This document shows, piece after piece, positions 33,810-42,598 of a stretch of 64,000 nucleotides of DNA. The notes under the pieces were generated by a model that made no database searches, was not told the origin of the DNA, and saw only the letters and a list, made by a program, of their open reading frames with translations. Within the stretch, counting starts at the first letter, position 1. Each line of letters starts with the position of its first letter. The position numbers were made by a program, and so were the translations under genes. The DNA is from Corallococcus praedator (GTDB lineage: Bacteria; Myxococcota; Myxococcia; Myxococcales; Myxococcaceae): assembly GCF_003612125.1 (NCBI RefSeq), contig NZ_RAWI01000006.1, positions 1-64,000 of the forward strand. Reading direction: 5' to 3'.

Positions 33810-34706
33810 TCAGCGCCAGAGGCAGCGCGTGTCCAGGTGGTAGAAGTCCGAAGGCGTGAACGGATCCCACGTCTGCCGCACGAAGTAGAGGTGGCGCAGG
33901 TCGCGGCTCAGTGTGGGGTGGAACTCATCCTTCTCCGTGTTCACCGAGGGCCCGAGGTTCACGGCCCGCGTCCACGTCCCCGCGATGTTGAAGCTCACGT
34001 AGAGGTCTCCCAATCCATACCCGCCGGGCCGGTTCAGCGAGGCGAAGACGAGGACCTGACCATCCGGCGACACCCACGGGTTGTATTCCCACGAGTCAGC
34101 GCTGTTCACCGCAGGCCCCAGGTTCTCGGGCGCGGCGTAGCGGTTGCCCTGGCGCCGGGCGCGATACATGTCGAAGTCCGTGTCGAACGTGCCGCTCGCG
34201 AAGTAGAGCGTCCCGTCGCGGGTCACGCTCACGTAGAGCTCCTGCTTCGGCGTGTTCACGAGCGGGCCCAGGTGCTCGGGCGCCCCCCAGCCATCCCTCA
34301 CGCGGTGCACGACCCAGAGGTCGGTGTCCTCGCGCTCGGCGCCGCCATTCACGGGGCGGGTGGAGGAGAAGAACAGGGACTGCCCATCCGGTGAGATGAA
34401 CGGATCCGAGTCCTTGTACGTGCCGGAGAACGACACCACCTCACCGGGACCGAAGCGGCCGTTGCGCAGGTGCGTGACGTAGATGGCCTGGAACGGCGGC
34501 GTGTCCGAGTCGACGTGGTAGTACGCCGTCCTCCCATCCGCGGAGAGCGCGAGCCGGTACTCGGAGCGCTCTTCCAGGGAGATCTCATCGGGCGCGAAGA
34601 GGCTGCCCCCCGGCTCGCACTCCTGGGCCCCGGCGGAGCCCGACACCGTCACCAGGGAGACGGCGAGGAGGAGGTTCATCGACCACTGCTTGGCGAAACG
34701 ATGCAT
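33810..34706 (-). CDS. secreted PD40/TolB-like beta-propeller protein
   Basis: 298 residues from the ATG at 34706, preceded by AAAGGAG at 6 bases; the ATG two codons earlier is too close to that site. A signal peptide (MNLLLAVSLVTVSGSAGAQE) is followed by repeats of the WD40-like PD40 kind: ALSADGRTAYYHVDS, FISPDGQSLFFSS, SVTRDGTLYFAS, WVSPDGQVLVFASLNRPGG and TLSRDLRHLYFV. Five to six blades are visible. It is likely a periplasmic or surface binding scaffold. It lies 100 bp downstream of the LytS/LytTR pair, which may regulate it. Confidence 0.85.
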   Translation of the reverse strand: MHRFAKQWSMNLLLAVSLVTVSGSAGAQECEPGGSLFAPDEISLEERSEYRLALSADGRTAYYHVDSDTPPFQAIYVTHLRNGRFGPGEVVSFSGTYKDSDPFISPDGQSLFFSSTRPVNGGAEREDTDLWVVHRVRDGWGAPEHLGPLVNTPKQELYVSVTRDGTLYFASGTFDTDFDMYRARRQGNRYAAPENLGPAVNSADSWEYNPWVSPDGQVLVFASLNRPGGYGLGDLYVSFNIAGTWTRAVNLGPSVNTEKDEFHPTLSRDLRHLYFVRQTWDPFTPSDFYHLDTRCLWR

Positions 34707-34806
34707 GTGCATCTCCTTTGTTGAAAGCACCGTCGCCCGGCGGCGGCGATGGGGTCCAAGGAGATGTGACGAACCGTGGAGGGTCTGGGACGAACGGTGG
34801 AAGCGC

Positions 34807-35586
34807 CTACGTGGGCAGCCCGAGCGCACGTTGCACCTGCGCGCGATAGCTGCGGCCCGAGGTCAGCCGGGTGCCGCCCCGCAGGATGAATGCGTACTCA
34901 CCGGGCGGAAGCGGCTCCACTTCCTCGATGCGGTCCAGCCGCACGATGAAGGAGCGGTGCGCGCGCAGGAACTGCTTCGGGTCGAGCTTCTCCTCCAGCG
35001 CGGACATCGTCTCGCGCGTGAGGTGTGACTGCTTGCCCACGTGCACGGAGACGTAGTTCCCCTCCGCCGTCAGGTAGTCGATGTCCTCCACCTGGAGGAA
35101 GCGCATGCGCCAGCCCACCTTGGCCACGAGCCGCGTCACATACGGCGTGGGGGACTGGCGCAGCGACAGGGACTCCAGCCGCGCGAGCAGCTCCGCGTCC
35201 AGGGTGGACGGCACGGCCCGATGACGGTCGCGCGCACGCGCGAGGCTCGTGCGGAAGCGTTCTCGGTCGAACGGCTTGAGCAGGTAGTCGAGCGCGTTGG
35301 CCTCGAACGCCTGCACCGCGAAGTCGCGGTGGGCCGTCACGAAGATGACCGCGGGCGTGTGCTCGGCGGGGAGCGCCCGGAGGACGCCGAAGCCGTCCGG
35401 CCCGGGCATCTGCACGTCCAGCAGCACGAGGTCCGGACGCTCGGCGCCAATGGCCGTGATGGCTTCGTGGCCATTGCGGCACTCCCCGATGAGGGCCATG
35501 TCTGGGGCTTCGGCCAGCAGGTCCTTCAGGCGCTGACGGGCGAGCGGCTCGTCGTCGACGATGAGCACGCGCATGGGGGCGCTCAC
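34807..35586 (-). CDS. LytTR-family response regulator
   Basis: 259 residues. The receiver domain has the acidic pocket VDDE, the phosphoacceptor in LVLLDVQMPGPDGFG and the Lys switch in YLLKPFD. The C-terminal LytTR DNA-binding domain is YLTAEGNYVSVHVGKQSHL, then FLRAHRSFIVRLDRIEEVEP. The GTG start at 35586 overlaps the TGA of the sensor kinase gene (GTGA), so both are translated together. LytTR regulators often control surface or exported proteins. The target may be the nearby propeller or lipoprotein genes. Confidence 0.94.
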   Translation of the reverse strand: MSAPMRVLIVDDEPLARQRLKDLLAEAPDMALIGECRNGHEAITAIGAERPDLVLLDVQMPGPDGFGVLRALPAEHTPAVIFVTAHRDFAVQAFEANALDYLLKPFDRERFRTSLARARDRHRAVPSTLDAELLARLESLSLRQSPTPYVTRLVAKVGWRMRFLQVEDIDYLTAEGNYVSVHVGKQSHLTRETMSALEEKLDPKQFLRAHRSFIVRLDRIEEVEPLPPGEYAFILRGGTRLTSGRSYRAQVQRALGLPT

Positions 35587-36635
35587 AGGGAGGGCTCCGT
35601 GCGGAAGGGGATGGCCAGCGCCACCGTGGTGCCGCCGCCCACGGCGTCCCGGAGCTCCAGCCGGTGGGCACCGCCATGGAGTTGCAGGAGCCGCTCCCGG
35701 GTGATGCGCAGCCCCCGGCCGCCTCCCGTGCCCCGGGAGACATCCGCCGGATGCTCCTTGAGGCCGATGCCGTCGTCGCGGACCTCCAGGTGCAGCTCGG
35801 TGCCCTCACGCCGCGCGACCAGCGTCACCGTCCCGGGCTCGGTGCCCGGTGCGATGCCATGCTGGATGGCGTTCTCCACCAGGGGCTGGAGCACCAGGTG
35901 GGGGACGCGGGCCGTGAGGGCCTCCTGCGCGATGTCCTGCTTCACCGTGAGCCGGTCGGCGAAGCGCACCCCCTGGATGTCCAGGTAGGGCTGCAGCGAG
36001 CGCAGCTCCTCCTGAAGAGACACCTCCTCCGTGCCCGCGGCGTCGAGCGTGCTCCGGAGCAGGTCGCTCAGTTGCGCGATCATCCGCTCGCTCCCGTGGG
36101 GGTCGCGATGCACGAGGGCGGCGATGGAGTTCAGCGTGTTGAAGAGGAAGTGGGGGTGGAGCTGCGCCTTGAGCGCGTGCAGTTGTGCCCGGGCAAGCTG
36201 GGTGTCCCGGAGCTGAAGCTGATCCGCGTAGTAGACGGCGTGCGCCACGCCGAGCACGGTCAGGTAGATGAACGGGTTGGTGAACAGCGCGTGCGTGAGC
36301 ACTTCCGGGAAGGGGGGACGCTGCGCGTACCAGCCGACCCAGGGGTCCAGGGAGAAGATGATCGCCGCGCGGATGGACGCGACGACAAGCACGCCGGCCA
36401 CGTGGAGCGCGACCCGCGAGGGCCAGCGCCGCCGCTCGATGGGGAAGCGCAGTCCGAGCTGGAGGATGGCGATGGTGAGCGGGACCCAGAGCAGGTGGGC
36501 CGTCATCGACGTGAGCAGCGCGTGCCCCCAGCCCACGCCACCCACGGAGTGTGCTTCGCTCGCGGAGACCAGGCCCGCGAAGGTCCAGTAGGCGAGCGCG
36601 GCCGCCCACCCCTGCCAGAATCTGCGACGTCCCAT
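35583..36635 (-). CDS. LytS-type membrane sensor histidine kinase
   Basis: 350 residues. Four membrane helices in the first 140 residues (AAALAYWTFAGLVSASEA, LLWVPLTIAILQLGL, VALHVAGVLVVASIRAAI, FIYLTVLGVAHAVYYA), then a short coiled coil. The His_kinase domain of the LytS kind follows: LKAQLHPHFLFNTLNSIAAL with the phosphorylated His, LVENAIQHGIA (N box), DDGIGL and GRGLRITRERL. It pairs with the overlapping LytTR regulator. The signal is unknown; no extracellular sensor domain is large enough to suggest one. Confidence 0.94.
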   Translation of the reverse strand: MGRRRFWQGWAAALAYWTFAGLVSASEAHSVGGVGWGHALLTSMTAHLLWVPLTIAILQLGLRFPIERRRWPSRVALHVAGVLVVASIRAAIIFSLDPWVGWYAQRPPFPEVLTHALFTNPFIYLTVLGVAHAVYYADQLQLRDTQLARAQLHALKAQLHPHFLFNTLNSIAALVHRDPHGSERMIAQLSDLLRSTLDAAGTEEVSLQEELRSLQPYLDIQGVRFADRLTVKQDIAQEALTARVPHLVLQPLVENAIQHGIAPGTEPGTVTLVARREGTELHLEVRDDGIGLKEHPADVSRGTGGGRGLRITRERLLQLHGGAHRLELRDAVGGGTTVALAIPFRTEPSL

Positions 36636-36713
36636 GGGCTGGCACTATGCAGGACGCCGCGCCGGACGACGAGGGGCGGGGGCCACAGCCCCTCGCCGCC
36701 GTGTTGAAGGGGC

Positions 36714-38222
36714 TCAGTCCGGCCAGTTGCCTTCGATGGGATGCGGGCCGTCGGTGAAGGCACGCACCAGGTGGGTGCCGCCGACGAAGGCGCCCGCCCA
36801 CGAGCCGCCCTTGCCGCCGAAGGACTCCTCGCGGTCGCCTCGCGAGCGCAGCGCGTTGATGCCGACCTTGAAGGCGTGGAGTCTCGCGGCGATGCGCTGG
36901 GCGAGCTCCGGGTCGTCCGTCGCCACCGAGGCCACGAGCGCGCCGTTGGAGACATTGGCCTCCCGCACCAGCTCCTCCTCGGAGTCCACCGACACCAGGA
37001 CGTCGACGGGGCCGAAGGGCTCGCGCAGGTACAGCTCACTGTCCTGCGGGACGCCGAAGAGCAGGGTGGGCGGCAGATACGCGCCCCGCTCCTGCCGCGC
37101 GGTGAAGGCGTCCTCCGCGAGCGCCCCCTGATACAGCACCGCCGTGCCCTGTTCCCGCGCTTCGGCGATGAGTGCGCGCAGCTCCTCGGCCTTGCTGGAG
37201 GCGATGAGCGGCCCGTAGTCCACGTGCGCGCCCAGGACCGGATTGCCGACGCGCAACGTCGAGACGGTGTCCACATACATCCGGACGAACCTGGGAACGA
37301 GCGACTTCTCGACGACCCAGCGGGTGTAGGCGGTGCAGCGCTGCTTGCCGAAGTCGAAACCCGCCCGAAGCTGCTGGCTGAGCGTGTCCCAGTCCGTGAA
37401 GTGTGTGATTGCGTAGGCGTTCACACCCTCCATCTCCAGCGCGTAGCGCTTGTCCGTTTCGCGCAGGCGGCGGTGGACCTCGGCCCCATTGGCGCGACCG
37501 CCGATGAAGGCGACACCCGCGATGCGAGGGTGGCCGACGAGCGCCTCGGAGAGGTCCCTGCCGCGCCCGCCGACGAGCGAGACGGGAAGGCCCGCGCGGC
37601 GCAGCAGGGCGAAGGCGAGGGTGAGTGAGACACCGCCGCCCTGGGTCGGAATCTTCGCGATGACCGAGTTGCCCGCGAGCGACTGCACGAGCACGTTGAG
37701 CAGCAGCACGGAGAAGGGGTAGTTCCAGGAGGCGATGTTCGACACCAGGCCGAGCGGCTTCCGGCCGTCGAGCATCGGGCCCACCTGCTCCAGGTACCAT
37801 GCGATGCCCGCGATACACCGGTCCACGTCGTTGGAGGCCGTGGGCAGCGTCTTTCCGATGTCCCACGCCAGGATGCGGATGAGCAGGTCGCGGTGCATTT
37901 GAAGCTGCACCACCGCCTCCGCGACAGCCAATGCGCGGTCCTCGAGCGGACGGGCGGCCCAGGGCGTGGACTCCGCCGCTGCCTGCTCGACGCCGGTGGC
38001 GACCTGGGCGGCGCCAAGCAGCGGCAGCTCGGCGATGACGCTGCCGTCGATGGGTGAGACGGCATTGAACCAGGCGGGCGGACGGGCCCACCTTCCAGCG
38101 ATGGGTGACAGCAGCCGCCCCTGGTCGTCGAAGGCTTCCGGGACAGCCCTCCGGGCTTCGGCCAGCAGGCGGCGGCTTTCAAGGTGATGAAGGGGCTCGC
38201 CAATGATTTCAGTGTCCAGCAC
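36714..38222 (-). CDS. aldehyde dehydrogenase family protein
   Basis: 502 residues, standard for the family. The catalytic set is VSNIASWNYPFSVLLL (oxyanion Asn), the general-base Glu in ALEMEGVNAYA (the usual ELGGK reads EMEGV) and the nucleophile Cys in GKQRCTAYTRWVV. The late motifs LYLREPFGPVDVLV and NVSNGALVASV are normal. It oxidises an aldehyde to the acid (or a CoA ester) with NAD(P). The altered ELGGK motif makes the substrate range uncertain. It lies upstream of the sensor kinase, 78 bp away and on the same strand. Confidence 0.92.
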   Translation of the reverse strand: MLDTEIIGEPLHHLESRRLLAEARRAVPEAFDDQGRLLSPIAGRWARPPAWFNAVSPIDGSVIAELPLLGAAQVATGVEQAAAESTPWAARPLEDRALAVAEAVVQLQMHRDLLIRILAWDIGKTLPTASNDVDRCIAGIAWYLEQVGPMLDGRKPLGLVSNIASWNYPFSVLLLNVLVQSLAGNSVIAKIPTQGGGVSLTLAFALLRRAGLPVSLVGGRGRDLSEALVGHPRIAGVAFIGGRANGAEVHRRLRETDKRYALEMEGVNAYAITHFTDWDTLSQQLRAGFDFGKQRCTAYTRWVVEKSLVPRFVRMYVDTVSTLRVGNPVLGAHVDYGPLIASSKAEELRALIAEAREQGTAVLYQGALAEDAFTARQERGAYLPPTLLFGVPQDSELYLREPFGPVDVLVSVDSEEELVREANVSNGALVASVATDDPELAQRIAARLHAFKVGINALRSRGDREESFGGKGGSWAGAFVGGTHLVRAFTDGPHPIEGNWPD

Positions 38223-38376
38223 GGGTGCTCCTCCTCGCGTGTCGGATTCGCTCCGAATCCGTTGGAAACCCAGCTCATGACAAGCTGCGGCATGAACTGA
38301 ATATCGTCACGCGCGTTCCACCTGTGTGGGCAGGCAGGCAAGGCCCCGGCAGCCGAACGCCCCCGCCGGCCCGAGC

Positions 38377-38740
38377 TCAACAGTCGAGCGGATAGAGCTT
38401 GATGTCCTTGTTGGGTGCGATGACCCGAAGGGTGTTGGTGCACTTCGGAGGGGCCCTCCGCGAGTGCGGTTCCCAGGGTGAGCTGCGTCACTCCCCCCAG
38501 GGAGACCTTGTCTCCTGTTCGACGGCTCTCCAGTTCGGCGAGGAGGTCCGCCTCCCACGCCCGCTGTTGAGACTCCGGCAGCTCGCCCACGAGCTTCACC
38601 ACGGGCCCGCCCAACCGCCGGATCCAGGTCACGAGGTCGCTCGCATCGCGGGACTCCACGACGGGGACCTCCATCTCCTCGGAAGCCTCGCGAGGGCTGT
38701 CTCCAAACCCGTGGGGTCCGCGTGGCGGAACACCCCAGGC
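38377..38740 (-). pseudogene. frameshifted remnant, family unrecognised
   Basis: One frame, open below a TGA at 38741-38743, reads VPVVESRDASDLVTWIRRLG, then GELPESQQRAWEADLLAELE and KVSLGGVTQLTLGTAL. Around 38455-38475 the sense moves to another frame ending KCTNTLRVIAPNKDIKLYPL, DC and TGA at 38377-38379. Both pieces have a coding look, so a single indel is the simplest explanation. No start codon or ribosome site is convincing and the 5' part seems lost. I cannot name the family. Confidence 0.4.
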
Positions 38741-38748
38741 TCATCCCT

Positions 38749-39654
38749 CTAGCTGCCGTAGAGGCTGAGCTGCTGGCGGATCCATGGGATGTAATTGGAG
38801 ACCCGGGCGTAGACACCTGGCAGGCCCGGCCTCGCACAGCCAACGCCAAAGCTCGTGACTCCCTGGAGCGTGTAGCCGCGAGCCCCCTTGATGACCAGCG
38901 GCCCTCCACTGTCGCCCTGGCACGAGTCCTTGCCCCCTTGGGCGTACCCGGCCCCAAGCATGGCCTGTGAGTCGATATGGATACCTTGTGACGAGTACAT
39001 CCTCGCCAGTTGCTGAGCGTTCACCGTGGGGACTCCCACCTGCATCAAGAGGTCGGACGTATCGTAGCCTCCCTCACGGGTCAGGCCCCACCCCGCGCTC
39101 GTTGCCATCGTGTTGTCCGCGACCTGCTCTCCCGCGGCCGGGAGACATACAGGTCCTATCGCGAGTCCAGATGCGAGTTCAGAGGTCAGATTGGGGCGCA
39201 TCTGGGGGGATTGGCCGCATCCGCCCGCCAGGGATGAATTGAACTTGATGGGGCTTGCGAGCTGGAGGACGGCGATGTCGTTCATCGTCGTGTCCGAGTT
39301 GTAGTTCGGATGAGAGACCACGCGCTTGACGCGGACGCTGACCTGCCCGGCCACGGGCCGCGTCAGTTGATGCGCCCCCGCGACCACCGTGTCGGGAGGG
39401 CCATCCGCGACACAATGGGCCGCCGTGAGAACGATATTGCTCTCCTCCCTGGCGCCAATCCTGACGAGGGAGCCACCACAGAAATGGCTTCCATTGTTTT
39501 GCAGGCTGACAATCCACGGGTGGCTGCCTGGACGCGCCTCGACGCCTCCCACGATCTCCTGGCCGACGCTGCCCATCGCATCGACGCTGTCCAGCTCCGC
39601 ACCACCACAGCCCAGCAGACCCACCGCGACGACAACTCCACGCCCCAAGCGCAT
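38749..39654 (-). CDS. trypsin-like (S1) serine protease lipoprotein
   Basis: 301 residues from the ATG at 39654, preceded by ACAGGAG. Lipobox VAVGLLGCGG (Cys15). The zymogen cleavage-like QEIVGGVEARPGSHPWIVSL gives the new N-terminus IVGG. Catalytic triad: LTAAHC (His), NDIAVLQL (Asp) and KDSCQGDSGGPLV (Ser). The Asp before GDSGG in the S1 pocket region suggests trypsin-like specificity for Lys/Arg. Four or more Cys fit disulfides. It probably acts at the surface. An upstream frame stays open to 39783 but has no ribosome site. Confidence 0.94.
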   Translation of the reverse strand: MRLGRGVVVAVGLLGCGGAELDSVDAMGSVGQEIVGGVEARPGSHPWIVSLQNNGSHFCGGSLVRIGAREESNIVLTAAHCVADGPPDTVVAGAHQLTRPVAGQVSVRVKRVVSHPNYNSDTTMNDIAVLQLASPIKFNSSLAGGCGQSPQMRPNLTSELASGLAIGPVCLPAAGEQVADNTMATSAGWGLTREGGYDTSDLLMQVGVPTVNAQQLARMYSSQGIHIDSQAMLGAGYAQGGKDSCQGDSGGPLVIKGARGYTLQGVTSFGVGCARPGLPGVYARVSNYIPWIRQQLSLYGS

Positions 39655-39840
39655 CGACGTCTCCTGTCTCAAGTGGATCCGCCTATGGCAAACCGCATGC
39701 CACGTGGGTGCGAGGCACCTTCGAGGGAAGCCGTGCGACGTTCCGTGGAGGAGCGGGCGGGTTGACACGTCAAGACACGTCAACCGGCTCTCGGAACACG
39801 TCAGGAAGCGGTAGAGGCTGAGCGCTCCCTGACCCCGCGC

Positions 39841-41412
39841 TCACTTCCCGGTGGGCACGCCGAGCTTCTCGAGGACCTTCACGGCATTGGCATTTCCCGC
39901 ATCCAGTGCGAGCGACTTCTTGTAGCTCGCGATGGCCTCTTCCTTCCGGCCCTGCTGGAGCTGTGCCTCGCCCAGGCTGTCGTAGGCATTCGCATCCGTC
40001 GGGAAGAGCTTCACGTTCGTTTCGAACACCCGCACCGCGTCCGAGCCCTTGCCGTCCCCCAGCAACCGGTAGCCGAGCTGGTTCAGGTGCCCCGACTCCA
40101 GGCCCTTCATGCCCGCAGCGTGCTTCGCGGTGTACCAGGCGAGCGCGGCGTCGACGCCCTTGAGCCGCATGAGCACATCCACCTGGGTGGACGGCGACTC
40201 CGGCTCGGGCTTGAACGCGGTCCAGCCATACTCGGACGCCACGCTGGCGATGAGGCGGTCGAAGAGCAGGAAGCCGTTGTCGGAGTTGGCCATGACGACC
40301 ACGCCGCTGCCCGTGTCGCTGAAGGACGTCAGCGCCGCCTGGAACCCTTCGTCCGAGCCTCCGTGACGGAACTCGTTGGTGCCGGGGCCGACCTGGAAGC
40401 CCAGCCCGAACGTCTCCGACTGCTTCGTCAGCATCTGCTGCGTCATCGCCTGGGACAGCACGCGCGTGGACTTCCCCGCCTTCGCCTTGGACACCTCCAG
40501 GGCGACCCGCGCCAGGTCGGACGGCGTGGTCCACAGTCCGGCCGCGGCCATCTCCGGGTACACGTGCCAGCGGCCCGCGACGCTCTTGCCGCCGGAGTAC
40601 GTCCCGGTGGCCGTCCTGGCGGCACGGTCCGGAGGCAGGGGCTGCTCGTAGGAGCTCTGGGTCATGCCGAGCGGCTTCAGCACCGCCTCGCTCATGATTT
40701 GTGGGAACGGCTTCTGGAGCTGATCCACCATCATCAACTGGACGATGGACGTGCCGCCGCCGCTGTAGCGCGTCTTCGTGCCGGGAACGAGGTCGACGCG
40801 CACCGGGGAGGTGTTCGCGGGCTTCACGCCCTCCAGCACCTGCACCAGCGTGGGCACGGGGGCGCCGACGGCGTACCCGGGGAAGCCATGCACCGTCGTC
40901 CCCGCGCTGTGGCTGAGCAGCCGGCGCAGGGTGACCTTCTGCTCCTTCGTGAAGTCGTTCTCGGGGAGCTTCCACGAGCGCAGCCGGTCGTTGATGTTCT
41001 CGTCGAGCGACCACTTGCCCGCCTCGACGAAGTGCAGCGCCGCCATGGCCGTCACCGGCTTGCTGATGGAGCCCGCCTGGAACAGCGTCTCCAGGGTGAC
41101 GGGCTCCGAGCCGCCGGCTTCCTTCACGCCATAGCTCCTGGCCCAGACGATGGCGTGCTTGTCGAAGACGGCGATGCTCAACCCGGGGATCCGGTACAGC
41201 GCCATCCACTGCGGGAGCGTCAGGCTCTGGGGTTTCTCACCTTCGATGACGATGGGTGCCAACCCCGCTTCCACCCGCGCCGCGCGGGCCGTCTGGGCAG
41301 CGCTGGCCATCCATTGCGTGGCGGGCTTCTTCGTCCCCTCCGCCGCGAGGGCAGCACCCCCCGAGCCGAACAGGACGGCCACGAGGGCGAGGCGGGACAG
41401 GGGACGACGCAT
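39841..41412 (-). CDS. class C beta-lactamase-fold serine hydrolase with TPR tail
   Basis: 523 residues from the ATG at 41412. A signal peptide (LALVAVLFGSGGAALAAEG) precedes the penicillin-binding-like domain: GSISKPVTAMAAL with the SxxK nucleophile, YSGGGTSIVQLMMV in the YxN position (Tyr kept, Asn replaced by Gly), and HGGSDEGFQAA in the KTG position. The last 110 residues contain tetratricopeptide-type helices (ANAYDSLGEAQLQQGRKEEA, IASYKKSLALDAGNANAVKV). It resembles D-aminopeptidase/esterase family members rather than true beta-lactamases. It is probably periplasmic or secreted. Confidence 0.92.
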   Translation of the reverse strand: MRRPLSRLALVAVLFGSGGAALAAEGTKKPATQWMASAAQTARAARVEAGLAPIVIEGEKPQSLTLPQWMALYRIPGLSIAVFDKHAIVWARSYGVKEAGGSEPVTLETLFQAGSISKPVTAMAALHFVEAGKWSLDENINDRLRSWKLPENDFTKEQKVTLRRLLSHSAGTTVHGFPGYAVGAPVPTLVQVLEGVKPANTSPVRVDLVPGTKTRYSGGGTSIVQLMMVDQLQKPFPQIMSEAVLKPLGMTQSSYEQPLPPDRAARTATGTYSGGKSVAGRWHVYPEMAAAGLWTTPSDLARVALEVSKAKAGKSTRVLSQAMTQQMLTKQSETFGLGFQVGPGTNEFRHGGSDEGFQAALTSFSDTGSGVVVMANSDNGFLLFDRLIASVASEYGWTAFKPEPESPSTQVDVLMRLKGVDAALAWYTAKHAAGMKGLESGHLNQLGYRLLGDGKGSDAVRVFETNVKLFPTDANAYDSLGEAQLQQGRKEEAIASYKKSLALDAGNANAVKVLEKLGVPTGK

Positions 41413-41519
41413 GGTTTCACCGGAGGAAGGGAGGGGGACTGACGGTATACGGCCTCCACGCCCTGCCGATTGCCGGTCTGGACCCTTTTTCCGCGGCCCG
41501 GTCCCGGGCCGCGCCCGCG

Positions 41520-42458
41520 CTACTTCTTGCCCCGACCCTTCAGCACCTTCTGGCCCAGGGTGAAGAGCAGCACCAGCACGGCGCCGGCTCCCAGTCCCAC
41601 CGCGGCATTGAGCAGCATGGGGGCGAGCCCGCCCAGGATGCTGCCCACGCCCGGCACGCCCTTGGCCCAGGCGGTGAGGGACTCCTCCGCGTGGTGCAGG
41701 CCGGAGATGCCGTGCACGAGGATGCCGCCGCCCACCAGGAACATGGCCGCCGTCCCCGCCACGGAGAGGAACTTCATCAGCAGGGGCGCCGCGCGGAGGA
41801 TGCCCGCGCCCAGGCCACGCTGGAAGCCGCCGGACTGGCGGCTGAGATACAACCCCGCGTCGTCCAGCTTCACGATGCCCGCCACGAGCCCGTACACGCC
41901 CACGGTCATGATGAGGGCGATGCCCACCATCACCGAGACGCGGGTGGCGAAGTCCACCGTCGCCACGGTGCCCAGCGTGATGGCGATGATCTCCGCGGAG
42001 AGGATGAAGTCGGTGCGCACCGCGCCCTTGATCTTGTCCTTCTCCAGCGCCACCAGGTCCACGCTCGGATTCGCCAGCGCCTCGCGCAGCTCGGTGCGGT
42101 GCGCGCTGTCCTCTTCCTCGCTGTGCAGGAACTTGTGCGCGATCTTCTCGAAGCCCTCGAAGCAGAGGAAGGCGCCGCCCACCATCAGCAGCGGGGTCAC
42201 CAGCCAGGGCGCCAGCGCGCTGATGGCCAGCGCCGCCGGCACCAGGATGGCCTTGTTGACCAGCGAACCCTTCGCCACCGCCCACACCACCGGCAGCTCG
42301 CGGTCCGCCTTCACGCCCGTCACCTGCTGCGCGTTGAGCGCCAGGTCGTCACCGAGCACGCCCGCCGTCTTCTTCGCCGCCACCTTCGTCAGGATGGAGA
42401 CGTCGTCCAGGATGGTGGCGATGTCGTCGAGGAGCGCAATCAGGCTGCTGCCTGCCAT
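41520..42458 (-). CDS. DUF808 (YedI-like) membrane protein
   Basis: 312 residues with an N-terminal conserved soluble part ([40 protein letters not shown]), then at least six hydrophobic helices ([76 protein letters not shown]). It is the DUF808 family, of unknown function; YedI is the E. coli member. Probably inner membrane. It stands between the beta-lactamase-fold gene and the A2M gene, all on the minus strand. Confidence 0.92.
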   Translation of the reverse strand: MAGSSLIALLDDIATILDDVSILTKVAAKKTAGVLGDDLALNAQQVTGVKADRELPVVWAVAKGSLVNKAILVPAALAISALAPWLVTPLLMVGGAFLCFEGFEKIAHKFLHSEEEDSAHRTELREALANPSVDLVALEKDKIKGAVRTDFILSAEIIAITLGTVATVDFATRVSVMVGIALIMTVGVYGLVAGIVKLDDAGLYLSRQSGGFQRGLGAGILRAAPLLMKFLSVAGTAAMFLVGGGILVHGISGLHHAEESLTAWAKGVPGVGSILGGLAPMLLNAAVGLGAGAVLVLLFTLGQKVLKGRGKK

Positions 42459-42598
42459 GGAAGTCGTCCGGGCTGGAGGTGAGGGTCATCGCCTTGCGGC
42501 CAGAGCGGATTACCACAGCGGGGAACCCATGGGCACGGCTTCGCCTGCTCCCCCAGGCTCCCCGTCCGTCCCCAACAGGCCCCCTTCGTCCCTGGTGG

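Noticed and set aside
39770-41209. Long minus-strand frame inside the beta-lactamase-fold gene
   Set aside because: Composition is Arg/Gly/His-rich with no motifs; the other frame carries SxxK and TPR motifs.
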